A stretch of DNA of 64,000 nucleotides, taken from assembly GCF_007558825.1 (NCBI RefSeq), contig NZ_VLTK01000007.1, forward strand, positions 80,132-144,131, given 5' to 3'. Below the pieces are notes generated by a model. It did not search any database. It had not been told where the DNA came from and worked only from the letters and a program-made list of their open reading frames with translations. A program made the translations under genes and the position numbers. Source of the stretch: Brevibacterium aurantiacum. Lineage in GTDB: Bacteria > Actinomycetota > Actinomycetes > Actinomycetales > Brevibacteriaceae. The stretch's first letter is position 1. Every line of letters starts with the position of its first letter. This document shows, piece by piece, positions 61,843 to 64,000 of the stretch.

Positions 61843-62445
61843 TCACGACGCACCCTCGCCGAGGTGGTCCACCGCAGGTGCGCGACGACGAAGATGATAG
61901 GCGAACGCGAGGACGAGAACGATAGGGCCCCAGAATTGCAAGGGCGCGGTGCAGACGGCGGCGAGCGCATGCCACCAGCCGTTGATGAAAACGACGTTCT
62001 CCTGTACGCCGAAGGCGAGAGTCAATGTCTCCTGGTGGCTGACCGGAACGCCGGTGAACAATGCAGTGAGCGCAAGACCGCCGACGAAGGCTGGCACGAC
62101 AGCTGCCAGTGCCGGAACAGGTCGACCGCCGATGAGTGGAAGCCAGGTAGGCGCGACCTCACCCCAACGCCTGACCAGTCCGATGCACAGCAGAGCAGCC
62201 AGCTCGGTGCTGATGCTCAATCCGAAGACATAGGGGATGGACATCCACAGCGCGGGCATAGTGCCTTGGTTCTGCATTCCCATCTCGAAGTGAAAGGCGA
62301 ATGGCAGCCGCCACAGACAGGGCGGCAGCAGAAGCCATGGCAGGGTGTAGGCCAGACGCAGGATCCAGAGCGGCACGGGCCGCTGAGTGTCGCTTTGTGA
62401 GGGAGGAAGATGCAGAAGCTTGCGGAGAATGCTTCGATTCGTCAT
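61843..62445 (-). CDS. Conserved-looking membrane protein of unknown function
   Basis: A 200-residue protein starting at ATG 62445 behind GGAGG. Five hydrophobic segments are visible (LPWLLLPPCLW; ALWMSIPYVFGLSI; ALAAVVPAFVGGLALTALF; WWHALAAVCTAPLQFWGPIVLVLAFA). The start is polar and basic. I do not recognise a family. The stop lies 58 bp from the converging TauE-like gene; the LacI gene is divergent at 172 bp. Confidence 0.7.
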   Translation of the reverse strand: MTNRSILRKLLHLPPSQSDTQRPVPLWILRLAYTLPWLLLPPCLWRLPFAFHFEMGMQNQGTMPALWMSIPYVFGLSISTELAALLCIGLVRRWGEVAPTWLPLIGGRPVPALAAVVPAFVGGLALTALFTGVPVSHQETLTLAFGVQENVVFINGWWHALAAVCTAPLQFWGPIVLVLAFAYHLRRRAPAVDHLGEGAS

Positions 62446-62588
62446 GACCTCCACATTGCTCCACCACACGCAGGCAGTGATCCCCCGAACGGGGGACGGG
62501 CCGAGGGCTCACAGGTGAAAACTCGAAACCCGATTGCGTTGAATCGGTTCCCGATCGGCAGACGCGAAGAGTCGGCGCTCACCTGTCC

Positions 62589-62617
62589 GAAGTCAGCTGA
62601 TCCAGTAGTCTGACTTC
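62589..62617. promoter_or_regulatory. Inverted repeat and -10 box abutting the LacI start
   Basis: GAAGTCAG (62589-62596) and CTGACTTC (62610-62617) are exact inverse copies with a 13-bp spacer ending at the base before the ATG. TAGTCT at 62605-62610 could be a -10 element seven bases from the start codon, and no ribosome site is present. This suggests a leaderless, autorepressed lacI-type gene. Confidence 0.55.
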
Positions 62618-63634
62618 ATGGGAGATTCTTCACGTCCGAGTCGGGCCACGATCGCCGATGTGGCTCGTGAAGCCGGTGTCTCGCGCACGACCGTCTCCCA
62701 TGCCCTCAACGGCTTGGGCAAGGTCAACTCGGCGACACGCGACAAGGTCAAAGAGGTTGCCGCCAGCCTGAACTATCGTCCCAGCGTCCGCGCCCAAGGT
62801 CTGCGGTCCGGCCGGTCTCAGGCGCTCGCCCTTCTGTCATCGATGCCCTCGGCCGTTTCCGCTGGACCGTCGCAACTGGGGTTCTTCACCGAACTCGCGA
62901 TGGGATGCGCACGTATCGCTCTGCTCAAGGGCTACGTCTTCGTCCTCGCTCCACCCGACGGCGATGCCAATCCCGTCGACCGGCTCGACATCGATGGTGC
63001 GATCCTCCTTGAGCCAGCTGCTGATGACCCCATCGCTGCGGCTCTGAGCGACCGCGGCATTCCGTTCGTGGTCATCGATGGTCCTGCAGGCGAACGCACT
63101 GTGGATCTGCATCATGAAGATACCGCGGAGCTCCTCGTCTCGCATCTCGTGGAGCGCGGAGCTCAGCATCCGGCGCTCGTCGTGGGTACGGATCGGCGCA
63201 GATCGCAGGCTGCCGCACGGGAGGTCTACGAGGCGGCTGCCGCTCGTACCGGCTTCACCCCTCTGATCGCCGAGGCGGACGAAAGTGATGGTGAGGACGG
63301 CGGGTACCGTGCGTCGACCCGGCTGCTGGCTGAGCATCCGGAGGTCGACGGACTGATCGTTCCCATCGATGCATTCGCCACCGGTGCCGTGCGGGCAGGA
63401 GTCGAGGCGGGACGGACGGTCGGAGGCGATCTGCTCATCGCCACGCGGTACGACGGTCTGCGCGCCCGCACGAGCACACCGCCGCTGACCGCTGTCGACC
63501 TGGGACTCGACGAGATCTCGGGCGCCGCCGTTGAACGCCTCGTCGCTATTCTCGACGGTGGATCCGAGTCGGAAGCGTCAAGTGCGTCCGCACCGACCCT
63601 CGTTGTCAGAGAATCGACCTCCGGGCGTGCCTGA
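62618..63634 (+). CDS. LacI family regulator
   Basis: A 338-residue LacI/GalR repressor. The headpiece is textbook: RATIADVAREAGVSRTTVSHALNGLGKVNSATRDKVKEVAASLNYRPS. The periplasmic-binding-protein-like effector domain follows (GAILLEPAADDPIAAALSDRGIPFVVIDG; PALVVGTDRRRSQAAAREVYEAA). The ATG directly follows an inverted repeat, with no leader. It is flanked by a membrane-protein gene and a converging NCS2 permease, either of which could be its target; the effector is unknown. Confidence 0.92.
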   Translation: MGDSSRPSRATIADVAREAGVSRTTVSHALNGLGKVNSATRDKVKEVAASLNYRPSVRAQGLRSGRSQALALLSSMPSAVSAGPSQLGFFTELAMGCARIALLKGYVFVLAPPDGDANPVDRLDIDGAILLEPAADDPIAAALSDRGIPFVVIDGPAGERTVDLHHEDTAELLVSHLVERGAQHPALVVGTDRRRSQAAAREVYEAAAARTGFTPLIAEADESDGEDGGYRASTRLLAEHPEVDGLIVPIDAFATGAVRAGVEAGRTVGGDLLIATRYDGLRARTSTPPLTAVDLGLDEISGAAVERLVAILDGGSESEASSASAPTLVVRESTSGRA

Positions 63635-63705
63635 TCGACTTCCCGGCCCGCCTGATCGTCTCGGCGGACGTGCCTGATCAGATCACCGGAGCCATACCGT
63701 CCCCT

Positions 63706-64000
63706 TCAGATCCGGTAGTCACCGGGGCGCTGATCCAGGTGGCTGGGATCGTCGATCGCCGTCCGAGACTTCGGGTGCCTGTTGCGCTTGCCGGTGTGGT
63801 GGAAGAGCAGATTGAGAAGCACTGAGACGAAAGCGGCCATCGCCACTCCGCTGCCCAGCAGCGAGGCGACGTTGGGTGAGAGCTGTGAGTACATGCCCGG
63901 AATGAGCACAGGGAGAAGCCCGGCGGCCAATCCGACGGTGGCGGTGATGAGGTTGCCGGTCTGATTGAAGTCGACCTTGGCGAGCATCTGTATGCCCAGA
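63706..64000 (-). CDS. NCS2 xanthine/uracil permease (3'-part only)
   Basis: The frame is open to the right edge, so only the C-terminal 97-98 residues are seen. QMLAKVDFNQTGNLITATVGLAAGLLPVLIPGMYSQLSP-type sequence and LGSGVAMAAFVSVLLNLLFHHTG are the last two membrane segments of nucleobase:cation symporter-2 proteins. A 25-residue basic tail follows. It converges on the LacI gene. Xanthine, uric acid or uracil is the likely substrate. Confidence 0.82.
   Translation of the reverse strand, partial: LGIQMLAKVDFNQTGNLITATVGLAAGLLPVLIPGMYSQLSPNVASLLGSGVAMAAFVSVLLNLLFHHTGKRNRHPKSRTAIDDPSHLDQRPGDYRI

Larger units (their letters stand above)
124..61867. repeat. Dispersed decamer GCCGAGGTGG (21 copies; 19 as CGCCGAGGTGG)
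   Basis: Copies found by eye, plus strand, first base: 124, 12519, 15535, 21870, 23609, 25143, 31057, 42227, 43381, 47658, 58423, 59400, 60169, 61858. Minus-strand copies: 6673, 15307, 24473, 26696, 43353, 48811, 51519. They fall in several reading frames on coding and template strands, and one is intergenic (25143). Such a count is far above a base-composition expectation of about one or fewer. Confidence 0.65.

Noticed and set aside
1..64000. Phage, defence, CRISPR or insertion-sequence content
   Set aside because: No transposase, integrase, Cas, restriction-modification, toxin-antitoxin or regular spaced-repeat pattern was found; all genes fit catabolism, transport or regulation.

Overview
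The window is a 64 kb piece of a high-GC actinobacterial chromosome. The LuxR-type BenR beside benABCD, the long BenC, the mycothiol-type maleylpyruvate isomerase family protein and the hut gene set all fit Actinobacteria. A Brevibacterium-like genome is my best guess, but that is inference. I see no rRNA, tRNA, transposase, integrase or CRISPR array. Almost everything is catabolic: transporters, degradative enzymes and one-component regulators, in short operons separated by strong hairpins.

Layout. 1-6.3 kb: a sugar-acid cassette (DHDPS/KDG-aldolase-like gene, GntR regulator, KdgT-like permease, an unusually large UxaA/GarD-like dehydratase, FAH-family hydrolase), visibly less GC-rich than the rest. 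6.3-12.5 kb: 2-hydroxyacid dehydrogenase coupled to an atypical Nramp-fold transporter, a secreted lipase, and an NhaC-type antiporter. 12.6-21 kb: NCS1 permease, acyl-CoA dehydrogenase, CaiB-type CoA-transferase and LysR, divergent from a two-subunit CoA-transferase (CatI/CatJ or GctAB/IpdAB type), then an MHS-type MFS transporter. 21.3-33.4 kb: benzoate uptake and oxidation (LysR, benE, benK, a maleylpyruvate-isomerase-family gene, divergent benABCD and benR). 33.5-38.2 kb: an overlapping minus-strand run AAA+ ATPase-catR-catB followed by catA (catechol ortho cleavage; no catC or pcaD here). 38.5-49.7 kb: histidine utilisation (hutU; then hutI, hutH, an M20 hydrolase, hutF and an IclR regulator), interrupted by a PucR regulator and a truncated AMP-ligase gene. 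49.8-57.3 kb: BCCT transporter, glycosyltransferase, and a CitMHS/AtuA operon with a divergent LysR. 57.4-64 kb: VOC protein, RlmC-like rRNA methyltransferase, amidohydrolase plus TauE-like exporter, a membrane protein, a LacI regulator and the end of an NCS2 permease.

How it works together. BenE/BenK bring in benzoate, BenABCD convert it to catechol, and CatA/CatB take this to muconolactone; the CoA-transferase pair at 17.8-19.6 kb could act on 3-oxoadipate if the missing steps are elsewhere. The hut genes take histidine to formiminoglutamate and N-formylglutamate, with an M20 hydrolase where HutG would be expected.

The most interesting signals are: (1) a shared palindrome GTCCGA-N4-TCGGAy before hutU, hutI, the CaiB gene and the NCS1 permease, suggesting one regulon; (2) a highly over-represented element CGCCGAGGTGG (decamer GCCGAGGTGG, 21 copies found by eye) used in several reading frames and between genes; (3) an AAA+ ATPase overlapping the cat operon; (4) a BenC reductase carrying a GntR-type FCD-like sensor domain; (5) a UxaA/GarD protein that seems to contain two copies of the cysteine domain, one stripped of its cysteines.
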